Below, piece after piece: positions 24,150 to 35,309 of a stretch of 64,000 nucleotides of DNA. How positions within the stretch are numbered: the stretch's first letter is position 1; each line of letters begins with the position of its first letter. Origin of the DNA: Talpa occidentalis (taxonomy: Eukaryota > Chordata > Mammalia > Eulipotyphla > Talpidae); assembly GCF_014898055.3 (NCBI RefSeq), contig NW_023604295.1, positions 69,456,545-69,520,544 of the forward strand, given 5' to 3'. Made by a program: the position numbers and the translations under genes. The notes beneath the pieces are model-generated. The model saw nothing but the letters and a program-made list of their open reading frames with translations. It made no database searches and was not told the origin of the DNA.

Positions 24150-24245
24150 GTATAGTACTTTTGTCACTTTAGGGCTTAAGTGAGAATGCAAAAAATCATA
24201 GTACAGGGCCATGCAATATATAAAGGATTTGTAAATGGTAGCTCT
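24150..24245 (+). repeat. MIR-like relic (3' part)
   Basis: GGGCTTAAGTGAGAATGC ... CATAGTACAGGGCCATGCA (in parts) fits the end of the MIR consensus from memory. Confidence 0.45.
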
Positions 24246-25099
24246 AGAAATTTGTGGGATTTTTTTTTCTCATACATGATATTAGATAGTCATTGATAAT
24301 CTTCCATAAATGTAGCAGTAGCCTTAGGGCACTGAGAAGGTGGGAACAGAAACATAAGGGTACTTTCTTCAGGGCCCCAAACGGAGGTGATGGTAGAAAG
24401 GAACCCTGAAATCTGGAAAGAACAACCTCTATAAAGCAGCCTCCTGAAAGGTGTCCTTTAGAAGAAAAGATACAAATGAGAGGACATAAATTAAATAGAA
24501 ATTGTGTTTCCAAATAAGCTTAATTCCTGGGCTTTTCCCTATGACCAGTTTTTAATTGGACCAAATTAGCAGATGATGGACTAGTTCAGTAGTGTTAAAT
24601 CAGTTACACCATAAATAAAGTCTGCTTTGTTTGAGAGACTACACAATAGAAACTTGCAGGCAAGAAGACAGAGGGAAAGATGAGAGGCAAGATCAATACT
24701 GATGCCCTTCACTCTTTCCCATTTGTTGCTTAGTTTGCCACAACCTTTTACAAATTCAACCCCTGCCTTTTAACTAATGACCCATTCATTTCTCTGTCCA
24801 CCTTGCTCCCCAGGCTCTTAAAATTAAGAAGCAAAATGTCCATAATAAAACTGCAAGTGGACTCTAGAAGAAAGAAGATGTGTGAATACTCTTGTTATTG
24901 TAGGAGGTAGTTGCCTACTGTGAATTTTAGCTGTTAGGAAAGTCATTTAAGACCAAGGATACAGCTATCATTTAAACTATTGTGAGCACTAAAAGGTGAA
25001 ATTCTAATCATTATTGACTTATGCTTAAGGTTTTGTGTCAGGGGGAATATAATAAATGGAAATGCCAAAGAAGTGAGTGTTTTCTATTTGCAGCAGTAG

Positions 25100-25250
25100 T
25101 CAGGATTCCAGGGTTCTCCTGCACATCCTATTGCTAGCTGTATGACCTTGAGCATATATTGAACTTCCCTAACTCAAATTCCTCAACTGTAATATGAGTG
25201 AGTTGTATTTAATAACTTCTAAAGTATCACTGGACTAAAAAAAATTACTC
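25100..25250 (+). repeat. MIR-like SINE relic
   Basis: GCTAGCTGTATGACCTTGAG ... CTTCCCTAACTCAAATTCC ... CAACTGTAATATGAGTG follows the plus strand of the MIR core in order. Confidence 0.65.
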
Positions 25251-26459
25251 TAAGAGTGTTATATTAAAGAAACTGCCTGATTGTGATCACTGCCTGAAAG
25301 CACATTGTGTTTTTGTTGACAACTACCAGAGCAATTTAGGATTTGTAGGCTGAAATTATCCATAGCTTTGCTAAGCAGTATGTGATTCTCAGGTCAGTGG
25401 CACTAACCTCACCTGAGAGAAACTTGTAGAACTTCAGAATCTCAAGCCTTCCTCCACACATGCAGAATCAGATTTCCATAACAAGATTCCAGGGTGACTT
25501 ACACGCACACTAATTTTAGAAATATTGGTCTTAACACTGCTTGACTAGACATTTAACCCTAGGGAGTGAGTGGGTAATCTATGAAAGAGAAGTGGTAATC
25601 TAGGAAAGAGAAGAAGTTAAAAGACTCAGAAGATTTTGGTTAAATAATTATTTTCATAAACTTCTGAAAATAACACATTACAACACAGAAGTAACTCTGT
25701 TTGCAAACCATGGAATGGACTGATTAATTTAATTACGCTGTTTTAAAGTTGCTGCAAGTTTGATTGTGATGAGAGTCATAATCTTTCATTTGATTAAAAG
25801 CTCTATTTAGTCCACATGCCCAGGTGACCAGAAGAGTTTACACTAATTCCACACTGGGGGAATGGAAAAGGGAACACTCAAAACATAAATTTGACCATTT
25901 GAATAAATGTCATCTGCTAGTACAAAGATAGATAATGCTGTTTTCTCAAAAGTACACTCTCATGTGCTTAATCAATTAAATCAAAAAGTATCAAATGCTC
26001 AGTGGTTATACATGTTTCAATCTTTTAAAGTGTGACAACGGTTACAATGTTATAGAGTTGTCATTGTATGAAAAAAATTCTAAAACTTAAAACATTTCTT
26101 ACAATGCAATTAAATATCTCCATTTCATAGTTTCAAGGCCATTATTATCTACATATATTATCAGTGTCTCAGTAAATGTACAAATTAACTGGCCTTTTAT
26201 GAATCATCAGTCAATGAATTAATTTCATAATTTGCCAAAAGATGGCATCTATCCATGCATCCTTATATGTGGTAGTCTAAAATCTTTAACCTGTTACAGA
26301 GATTGTAAGTTAAAGTCTAGTAGTCTCTTCTACTTCAAGACAAAATATTTTTAATACTTAATTTCATGTTTTGAAATAAATTTAGTAATGGATAGAAATC
26401 AATGCTTTAAATTCAAGACATGCATTCAATGCTCTTTTTTTTTATATAAAGATAGCACA

Positions 26460-26743
26460 GGGCCTCCCCGGTGGCGCAGCAGTTGAGCGCTGGGTTGCGA
26501 AGCTGCCCGCAGCCTCTGCAGCACTGGTTCATTCCCCCCGCTGCTCCCCTGCCACCGGAGGAAGGTCCCATATGGCACGCAGACCTCTCCTGCTGCCCAC
26601 TGCCTCCCCTCAGCAGTGTACTTCGGTCCTTCTGCCTGCTCTGCTCCCTGCTCTGGCTCTGGTGAATTCTCTCACCCTCCCGTGCTTCTGACTGTACCCA
26701 ATGCTTGTATAAATAAATAAAAATAAATCTTTAAAAATAAAAA
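26460..26743 (+). mobile_element. T+ tRNA-derived SINE, subfamily B
   Basis: Starts GGGCCTCCCCGGTGGCGCAG; the B box is damaged (GGTTCATTCCC). Tail is AATAAA, then TCTTT, then A-rich, the T+ arrangement. Perfect 14-bp duplication ATAAAGATAGCACA at 26446-26459 and 26744-26757. Confidence 0.95.
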
Positions 26744-27019
26744 ATAAAGATAGCACATAATATTTCCATACCTGGGACACAGTGGTCTTCTTTGCTTGAA
26801 CGGTCACAAAATTAGATTAACAGACTCTTCTTCCCATAATAGAGTTCTTTTAGGATAGATTTCACAGAGGAGGCTGCATTGAGTTTGAACTTTATGATTG
26901 TTTCTACACCTGCTTGAAAGAATTGAGATCTGTCATGATTGTGATATTTATGTCATTTTTTATTTCACTAGGAGTAAAGTAATTTGTCAAAAATTTTAAG
27001 GTGATGCTTCTGATATAAC

Positions 27020-27200
27020 TCAATAGGGGTATACCATATATACACATGCATATACATATATATATACACATATATGTGTATAGATATATCATATATATCA
27101 TATATCTCAAATCATCATTGTATACACTTTAAATATTCCACAATTATATTTGTCAATTATACCCCCAATAAAGCTGAAAAATGACAAATAAAAACAGCTT
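27020..27200 (+). mobile_element. Old L1 3' end with AT-rich microsatellite
   Basis: TATACACTTTAAATATTCC ... TTGTCAATTATACCCCCAAT followed by AAAGCTGAAAAATG matches the end of the 3' UTR of old mammalian L1s. Its left part is replaced by TA/CA repeats (27030-27105). Confidence 0.55.
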
Positions 27201-27638
27201 TAATTTTGACTAAAATTTTTGAAATGAGAATGGAAAAATTACTTTGTCACTTTACCGCTATGGAAAAATAACCCTAGGATTGCACATGGTCAGTTAAAAC
27301 ATTTATCTTTCTCCTTTAAAATACCAAATTTAAGTGAGATAGCTAAATACTTTAAATACACTGTCACTATAGATTCCCAGAACTAAATATCTAAAAATCC
27401 ATGCTAAATTGACTCTCATAGCAAATTAACCTAGAAAATAGTAATGTTGTGGTGTGGTGAAACTGTAGACCATTGTGGGGGGAAAAAACTAGCTTATTGA
27501 ATACTGGAAGCATTGATTGTCATTCTCCCTGCCTGCCAGCATTTTAAATGAGTTCAGCTGCCTGTGTTATAGACATGTTAAGAATTCATGGGTTCTGCAT
27601 TTAGTAAATATAGCATAATACATGATATATACTTTTAC

Positions 27639-27722
27639 CAGTATGTGTGTGTGTGTATATATGTATGTATATATATATACATATACACATGCACATGTAC
27701 ATACATACATATACATACATCT
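27639..27722. repeat. TG/TA/CA compound microsatellite
   Basis: TGTG run, then TATATG and ACATACAT units. No attached element was recognised. Confidence 0.8.
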
Positions 27723-28419
27723 GTTAGTATATGGCAATATTAACTGCCTTTAGCTTATTATTTTCACAATGTTTACAAAACATTGGATGTTCTCCTTCAG
27801 AATTATGACCTATTACTTTACCCAAACCTAGCCAAATTGACTTATTGTTAGAGTTCCAAATTGCATTAATAAGTGTATATACTAAAAAACAATTCATAGA
27901 TATACAGAAATTTACAGTCATGATGAGTTATTTCTGCATTTTTATATAAACTATGCTGAGAGGCAATATGACCAACACCTACATATTCTCTCATTTTAAA
28001 ATATGCAATCACAATATATAAAGTGAAAATGTGATATTATGCAGTATAATTTCTGTCTCTACAATGACTGAATCTAAATGATCTAATATATGTGACCATC
28101 ACATAATTGCTTAAACTCATCCAGAGGAAAAATAACTTTATGTTCCATTCTCCCCAAAACAAGTGAATATTCACTTCAATTTATAAAAGGCCATATGATC
28201 CCAGAGTTCAATAGCATCTAATATGGAAAATAATGTTTTTGTAAATGACCGAAAGAAAATAAAACATGCTGCAGGTGACTCTCAACTCTAGGACATTGAT
28301 ATTGAAAATGAACTTTTTTATAAAAGCAAAATAAAAAAAAATCACAGTCAAGCAATAATTCAAATTTTATTCAATCTCAATTTCTTACCTACTACATAGT
28401 ATTATTGAGTGGAGCTTTT
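27723..28419. other. Upstream flank, nothing recognised
   Basis: A+T-rich with no gene or repeat identified. Confidence 0.5.
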
Positions 28420-28765
28420 TTCTATATGGAACACTCTTATTCAAGACCATCATGTAAGTTATTCCACTACTTCATCAGGAAATCCATTCAAATGTAACAT
28501 TCTCAGAGAGACATTTACTGATAACCCTTTTCCTTTCCACCTCCAGTATCATCTAGTCACTCTTTCTACATCTATTGTGTTTTATTATACTTTGTCCTTT
28601 ATAAACTTGAATTTATAACTTGTTTAAACTTTTTACTTTTATATTAGTTTTATTCCCAACTAGAATGTAAGCAAGAACATAGGGACTTTGGCTTGTTCAA
28701 TGAATTTTCAGCAATTAGAAAAGGACTGAACCATAATTAGCATCCAATACATGTTTACTTAAAAA
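28420..28765 (+). repeat. L2-like LINE relic (3' end)
   Basis: The order of CAACTAGAATGTAAGCAAGA, CATAGGGACTTTGGCTTGTT, GCATCCAATACATGTTTACT and an upstream TCATCTAGTCACTC region follows L2 3' sequence from memory. Confidence 0.6.
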
Positions 28766-29027
28766 TCGGTATATCCATCCAAAATTGGCTATGCTGTTCT
28801 TAAATTATATAAATTCACACTCACTTTTCTACCTTCTTTGTATATCTTTTTTTTTAAATAATAAATTTTATTTTTATATTCCCCATACAATTGCAACCCC
28901 CCAATTCTGACCCCAATCCCTCCCTCCCCCCCCCCCCCAAAAAGTGTCTCTGATTCATAGTTTTTTGTTGATTTTGATTTTCACTTTCTTATAGTTACTC
29001 ATTTTCCTGGTCCCTTATTTAAGTTTT

Positions 29028-32000
29028 CTAGATTCCTGCTATGAGTGAGACCATCCGGTATTTTTCTTTTTCTTTTTGGCTTATTTCGCTGAGCATGATC
29101 CCTTCCAGCGCCATCCATGTTGCTGCAAATTGCATGTGTTTACCTTTTTTGAATGCTGAGTAATATTCCATGGTATATATGTACCACATCTTCTTGATCC
29201 AGTCATCTAATTTTGGGCATTTGGGCTGTTTCCAAAGCTTAGCTATTGTAAATAGTGCTGCTATAAACATAGGGGTGCAGGTGTTCTTTGGAATTGATGT
29301 TTCTGTGTCCTTTGGGTAAATACCTAGGAGTGGAATTGCTGGATCATATGGAAGCTCTATGTTTAGTAGGTCCAGAAGTCTCCACAGCTCTCCATAGTGG
29401 TTGGACCAGTTTGCACTCCCACCAACAGTGCAGAAGAGTTCCTTTTTCTCCACACCCTCGCCAACATTTGTTGTTGCTAGTTTTTTTAATATGTGCCATT
29501 CTCACTGGTGTAATATGGTATCTCATGGTAGTTTTGATTTGCATTTCCCTGATTACAAGTGATGTTGAACATTTTTTCATATGCCTGTTGGCCATTTGCA
29601 TTTCCTCTTCAGAGAAGTTTCTTTTTAGCTCTTCTACCCATTTTTTGATGGGATTATTTTCTTTGTTGTTGTTGAGTCTCATCAGCTCTTTGCATATTTT
29701 TGTGATCAGTCCTTTATCATTAGTGTTGGGTGCAAAAATGTGCTCCCAGTTGGTGGGGTTTCTCTTTGCTTTTGTTATTGTCTCTTTTGCTGTGCAGAAG
29801 CTCTTTAATTTCATGTAGTCCCAGCTGTTTATCTTTGCCTTCACTATCACTGCTTTGGGTGATGTGTCTGTAAAGATATCTTTGATGTGCAACTCACGTA
29901 GTGTTTCACCTATATTTCCTTCTATATATTTTATGGTTTCAGGTCTTATGTCTAGTTCTTTAATCCATTTTGAGTTGATTTTTGTGTATGGTGTGAGGTA
30001 GTGATCAAGTTCATTCTTTTGCATGTAGCGACCCAGTTTTCCCAGCACCATTTATTGAACAAACTTTCTTTGCTCCAATGCATAGTCTTTGCTCCTTTGT
30101 CAAAGATTAGTTGACGATAAATCTGTGGGTTTATTTCTAGATTTTCTATTCGATTCCATTGGTCTGTATGTCTGTTCTTGTTCCAATACCATGCAGTTTT
30201 GATGATTATGGCTTTGTAGTATAGTTTGAAGTCTGGGCGTTTGATGCCTCCATTCCCTTCATTTTTTTTTTCAGGAGAGCTTTGGCTATTTGGGGTTTTT
30301 TGTGATTCCATATGAATTTCATCAATAATTATTCTATTTCTTTGAAGAATGATGTTGGAATTTTGATTGGAATAGCATTGAATCTGTATATTGCTTTTGG
30401 TAGGATGGCCATTTTAATAATGTTTATTCTTCCAATCCATGAGCAGGGGATGTCTTTCCATTTCTTTGTGTCTTCTTATTTCTTTTAACAGTGTTTTATA
30501 GTTTTCTTTGTATAGGTCCTTTACCTCTTTTGTTAGATTTATTCCCAAATATTTGATTTTTTTTTGTTTCAGTAATAAAAGGGATGTTTTTTTTTGATTT
30601 CTTCTTCTTCAGATTTATTGTTTGTGTATAGGAAGGCTACTGACTTTTGCGTGTTGATTTTGTATCCTGCCACTTTACTGAACTGATTGATGAGTTGAAT
30701 TAGTTTTTCTGTGGAGTTTTTGGGGTTCTCTATGTATATTATCATATCATCTGCAAATAGTGATAGTTTGACTTCTTCTTTTCCTTTTGGATTCCTTGGA
30801 TGTCTTTCTCTTGTCTTATTGCTCTGGCTAGGACTTCCAGTATTATATTGAAAAGCAGTGGTGAGAGTGGACATCCTTGTCTTGTTCCAGATCTTAATGG
30901 AATTGCTTTCAGCTTTTCACCACTGAGAATGATACTGGCTGTTGGCTTGTCATAGATGGCCTTTATGAAGTTGAGGTATGTTCCTTGTATCCCAAGAATT
31001 TCAAGGGCTTTTATCATGAATGCGTGTTGCACTTTGTCGAAAGCTTTCTCAGCATCTATTGATATTATCATATGGTTTTTATATTTCTTTTTGTTGATGT
31101 GTTGGATAACGTTGATTGATTTTCGGATGTTAAACCATCCTTGTGTCCCTGGAATGAATCCTACTTGGTCGTGGTGAATTATCTTATGGATACATTGTTG
31201 GATTCTGATAGCTAAAATTTTATTGAGGATTTTTGCATCAGTGTTCATTAGGGAGATTGGCCTGTAGTTTTCCTTTTTTGTGTTGTCCTTGTTCGGTTTG
31301 GTATTAGTGTAATGTTGGCTTCATAGAACGTGTTTGGTATTGTCCCTTCCTTCTCAATTTTTTGGAAGAGTTTGTGAAGGACAGGCACTAATTAGTCTCT
31401 GAATGTTTGGTAGAATTCATTTGTAAATCCATCAGGTCCTGGGCTTTTGTTTTTGGGGAGGTTTTTGATTATCATTTCAATTTCGCTGCTTGTAATTGGT
31501 CTGTTTAGGTGTTCTATTTCTTCTTTATCTAGCTTTGGGTGATTGTAGAGTTGTAGGAATTTGTCCGTCTCCTCTAGATTGTTTAACTTGTTTCCATATA
31601 ACTGTTCATAGTAGTTAATGATTATTCTTTTGATTTCTGCTGTGTCCATTGTGATTTCTCCTCTTTCATTTGTGATCCTGTTTATTTGTGCTTTCTCCCT
31701 TTTTTCCTTTGTGAGCCTGGCTAGGGGTTTGTCTATTTTATTGATTTTTTTCAAAGAACCAGCTCTTGGTTTCATTGATCTTTTGGATTGTTTTTTTTAG
31801 TTTCAATTTCATTTATTTCTGCTTTGGTTTTTATTATTTCTTTTCTTCTACTGGTTTTGGGGTTTTTTTGTTGTTCTTTTTCTAGATCTTTGAGCTTTGA
31901 GATTAGGTTGTTTCTTTGAGTTCTTTCTTGTTTCTTGATGTGAGCTTCTATTGCTATATATTTTCCTCTTATTACTGCTTTTGCTGCATCCCATACATTT

Positions 32001-32853
32001 AGGATATTGGTGTCCTCCTTGTCATTCAATTCAAAGAATTTTTTAATTTCTTCTTTGATCTCCTCATTAGTCCAGTGGTCTTCCAGTAGTGTGGTTTTTA
32101 ATCTCCATGAGGTAGGAAAGTTCCTTGCCTTCTTTTTATGGTTTATTTCTAGTTTGATGCCTTCATGGTCAGAAAAGATGGTTGGTATGATTTCAATCTT
32201 GGTGCATATGTTGATGTTTGTCTTGTGCCCCAGTATGTGATCAATCCTGGAGAATGATCCGTGTGCGCTTGAGAAAAATGTGTACTCGTTTTTTTGGGGT
32301 TTAGTGTTCTATAGATGTCTGTTAAGCCCAAATACTCTAGGTCCTTATTTAGAGCTTTGGTTTCTTTGCTTATTTTTTGTCTTGTTGATCTATCCATTGT
32401 TGATAGTGGTGTGTGGAAGTCTCCCACTACGTATGTCTTTTCTCTGATGTCTGTTTTCAGAGAGGACAACAGTTGTCTGATATATTTTGGTGCTCCTTCC
32501 TTTGGTGAGTATATGTTAATGAGTATTATTTCTTCTTGAAGAATTGTCCCCTTGATCATAATGTAGTGACCATTGGGATCTCTTTTTATTTTTTTGAGTT
32601 TGAAGTCTGTTTTATCTGATATAAGTATAGCTGTTCCTGCTTTCTTTTTTGGTCCATTTGCTTGTAGGATTGTTTTCCATCCTTTAACTTTGAGCCTATT
32701 TTTATCTTTTGTAGCTAAATGTGTTTCCTGGAGACAGCAAAAGGTTGGGTTTTGTTTCTTAATCCAGGCTGCAACTCTATGTCTTTTTATTGAAGAGTTT
32801 AGTCCATTTACATTTAGAGTTAATATTGATATGTTAGCATTTGTATTTGCCAT
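29028..32853 (-). pseudogene. L1 ORF2 remnant (endonuclease and reverse transcriptase)
   Basis: The endonuclease region starts at 32853 with ILTLNVNGLN and CCLQETHL, the metal-binding Asn and Glu motifs of AP-type nuclease, and stays open to 32149. Later pieces are in changing frames: 32029-31772, 31775-31392 (NKSPGPDGFTNEFY), 31248-30742 (palm motif DAEKAFD and [16 protein letters not shown]), 30874-30569 (catalytic FADD at 30757-30746), 30311-29952, 30051-29344 (Cys/His motif CWRGCG...HCWWEC) and 29453-29028 (MWYIYTMEYYSAF). At least six frame changes or stops break it. The catalytic motifs are still intact, so the damage is moderate, but no full-length protein is possible. Confidence 0.92.
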
Positions 32854-32918
32854 TGTGTTTGTCTTTCCTTTGATTTTATTTATTTATTCTTTTAATAACT
32901 TTTTTTTTTGGCCTTCTT

Positions 32919-33975
32919 TCATTGGTATTCGTCCCTCTGAGGTTCTGGCTTTAGGATTCCTTGTAGTATTTTTTGGAGTGGGGGTTTAGTCGTAACGAAA
33001 TTCCAGAGTTTCTGTTTGTCTGGGAAGGTCCTTATTCTTTCTTCATAGAGGAAGGAGAGCTTTGTGGGATAGAGTATTCTTGGTTGGCATCTGTTTTCTT
33101 GGAGTCTGTTGACTATGTCCCTCCACTCTCTCCTTGCCCGTAGTGTTTCTTCAGAGAAGTCTGATGTCAGCCTGATTGGTTTTCCTTTGAATGTTATCTG
33201 TTTCTTCCCTCTTGTCAGCTTCATTATTTTTTTCCTTGTCCTGGATTCTTGGGAGCTTTACTAGTATGTGTCTTGATGTATTTTTCCTTTCGTCGTGGAA
33301 GTTTGGTGTTCTTCTTGCTTCTTGTATATCAATTTTCATCTCCTTCTTCGCGTTTGGGAAGTTCTCTTCAATTATCTCCTGGAATATTTTCTCTGTTCCT
33401 ACATCTCTCTCCTCTCCTTCTGGAATTCCTATAACTCTTATATTTCCTTTCCTCATGGAGTCAGATAGTTCCCGAAGTCTTTCTTCGTTCTTTTTCCTTC
33501 GTGCTACTCTTTCCTTTTCTGTTTTGGTTCTTTTTATTTCTGTGTCTTCAAGAGTACTTATTCGTTCTTCCATTTCATCTATTCTGCTTTCATTGCTTTT
33601 CCCAGAGTTCTTTAGTTCCTCCATTAATTCTTAGATTTCCTGTGTTTCTTTTGCTTCCCTCTTTAGGGACTCAATTTCCTTCTTCTGATCATTGTTTTCC
33701 TTTATGAGTTCTGTCATTTTTTTAATCACGGCAATTTTAAATTCTCTTTCTGGAAGGCGCAGAAGTTCTTCCAAGTTACTGTCGTTGCAATCTGGGGGGT
33801 GGTTTTCTTTTTGTGGTGTGCTTTTTTCCTGAGGAGTTGTTAGGTTGCATGTGGTTCTTCTACTCCCTACTGTCTGTTTTCTAATTTTTCGTATGCATTG
33901 GGACACTGCGTTGCTCGGACTGGCCGGCATCTTGGGTGAACTTCTCCGCTCCCCTCTGGCTCCTTCAGGAGCCAT
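32919..33975 (-). pseudogene. L1 ORF1 remnant (RNA-binding chaperone)
   Basis: One frame runs from an ATG at 33975 to 33151 with a single in-frame TAA at 33633-33631. Before it lie basic and Pro-rich residues; after it comes a long heptad-like charged region (MEELKN...EERISTLEDTE) fitting the L1 ORF1 coiled coil, then RNA-binding-domain sequence with REARR-like QEARRTPN. The C-terminal part (ARREWRDIV, then KLSFLYEERIRTFPDKQKL) continues in another frame at 33224-32919, so a frameshift lies near 33225-33240 in a T-rich run. ORF1p normally forms trimers on L1 RNA. Not functional here. Confidence 0.88.
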
Positions 33976-34319
33976 CTCTGGCTTCTGAGGGAGCTTTCTG
34001 CCGGTTTCAGGCAGTCTTTACTGAAGAAATGTCCCTGTTCTAAAATGCCGACACGGGACTCAGTCCCTGAGCATCCGGTCTCAGGCACACTCTTCTGCGC
34101 GCCCGGTCTGCCCTGGCCGTGGGTGCCTGTTCCCTCTGTGGGCTCAGACTGCTGGTCGGAAGGGGCCTGACGTGGGCTAACTTCCCAGCTGGCCACTGTC
34201 TCCTCCGGGAGGCTTCTGCCCTTTCAACCTGTCTTAACAAATTTCCCTGTTCTATGGGGTGTTAGTGACTTTTTTTTCCTGGTCGTTAGGTGGCGCCAGA
34301 GATCTCTCCTATTGTCCAC

Positions 34320-35020
34320 AATTTTCTAGGCTTACCCCAACTTATATTCAGGGGATGAAGAAAACAGAAAAGAATTATTTCTTCATAAAACAAAAAGTAC
34401 CAGAATGACTTAGAAACAGCCCATTTTTTATTCCATCCCTATTCTTCAATCACTCACTCTGCTTGATTTTTCCAGTGACAATGAAGATGGAGCTTTACAA
34501 TCAATTATTTTCCCACCAATTGGGGAAGATATAATTTTTAAAGTGAAAACATGGTGAAGAGACAAAATGTAAAATATGTAATACAGAATACGATAAAATT
34601 ATTGGATGTCATATAGAAATATTTCTCTTGACAAGAATGCTATTTTGTTTCCTATAGCAATTAAAATGACTTAGCAAATGATAGTCTTTTATATCACTCT
34701 ACCCTCTACTTATTAAGGCCTAAATAAATAGATATGGAACAAATAAACATATTGCAGTAATAAAGTTATCACTACTAGCAAAAATCAGAAGAGGATTATC
34801 CTCAGATTTTACAGAGCCAAAAGATTACTTCTCTGCTTCTCTATGATAGCTCATAATACTGTGTATCTAAGTGTCATATCAGCTCTTGAAAATTAACAAC
34901 AATTTAATACTGATTAACTTTCAGTTTTGTCCTACAGTTTTCACATTTTTTTTTTTTTAAGAATTGCTTGCAGTCATTCCTATGCCTATTTTATTCATCC
35001 TAAGTTGTTTCCCCCAGGTA
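34320..35020. other. Upstream flank, nothing recognised
   Basis: A+T-rich; T run at 34949-34960; no gene or clear repeat. Confidence 0.5.
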
Positions 35021-35024
35021 CCAC

Positions 35025-35088
35025 CAGAATGGGGGGATTGCAATTGTATGGGGAATATAAAAATAAAATTTATTAATTAAAAAAAAAT
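35025..35088 (+). mobile_element. Very short L1 3' end fragment
   Basis: GGGGGGATTGCAATTGTATG then GGGAATATAAAAATAAAA is the same 3' tail as the L1s at 28850-34310 and 57043-57342. Only about 60 bases remain and no duplication was found. Confidence 0.7.
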
Positions 35089-35254
35089 GTTACACTGTTT
35101 TTGGTGGATGACTTCTTTAATTTGTCAAGGTCATTTTAAATTCTAGTTCAAACTTTTAATTTAAGATCAGAGCAACTGGACCCAACTCAAAGTCACATTG
35201 GATGTGCTCTTAATTCCATGACTTACTAAACTGTTTACAATACATACACAGGCA

Positions 35255-35257
<3 letters not shown>

Positions 35258-35294
<37 letters not shown>

Positions 35295-35309
35295 CTCTCT
35301 CTCTCTCTC
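35258..35309. repeat. (CA)n(CT)n microsatellite
   Basis: About 16 CA units followed directly by nine CT units, no interruption. Confidence 0.97.

Larger units (their letters stand above)
23701..26445. other. Upstream flank of CADM2, faint MIR relics only
   Basis: No gene or young repeat was seen. A two-copy 21-bp duplication (GGTAATCTAKGAAAGAGAAG) lies at 25573-25613. CpG content falls off after about 23880. Confidence 0.5.
28850..34310 (-). mobile_element. Nearly full-length L1 retrotransposon, inactive
   Basis: Read on the minus strand the element has a short GC-richer 5' leader (about 34310-33980), ORF1, ORF2 with endonuclease and reverse transcriptase regions, a G-rich 3' UTR (C-run at 28928-28939 on the plus strand) and an A-rich tail at 28848-28875. 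L1 copies itself through RNA by target-primed reverse transcription. Both ORFs are broken by stops and frameshifts, so this copy cannot move by itself. At about 5.46 kb it is a little shorter than typical 6-7 kb mammalian L1s, so the 5' UTR may be truncated. I could not find a convincing target-site duplication; the 5' edge is therefore uncertain. Confidence 0.93.

Noticed and set aside
29288..33634. Plus-strand frames of 60-176 codons over the L1
   Set aside because: They are antisense shadows of L1 ORF1 and ORF2.
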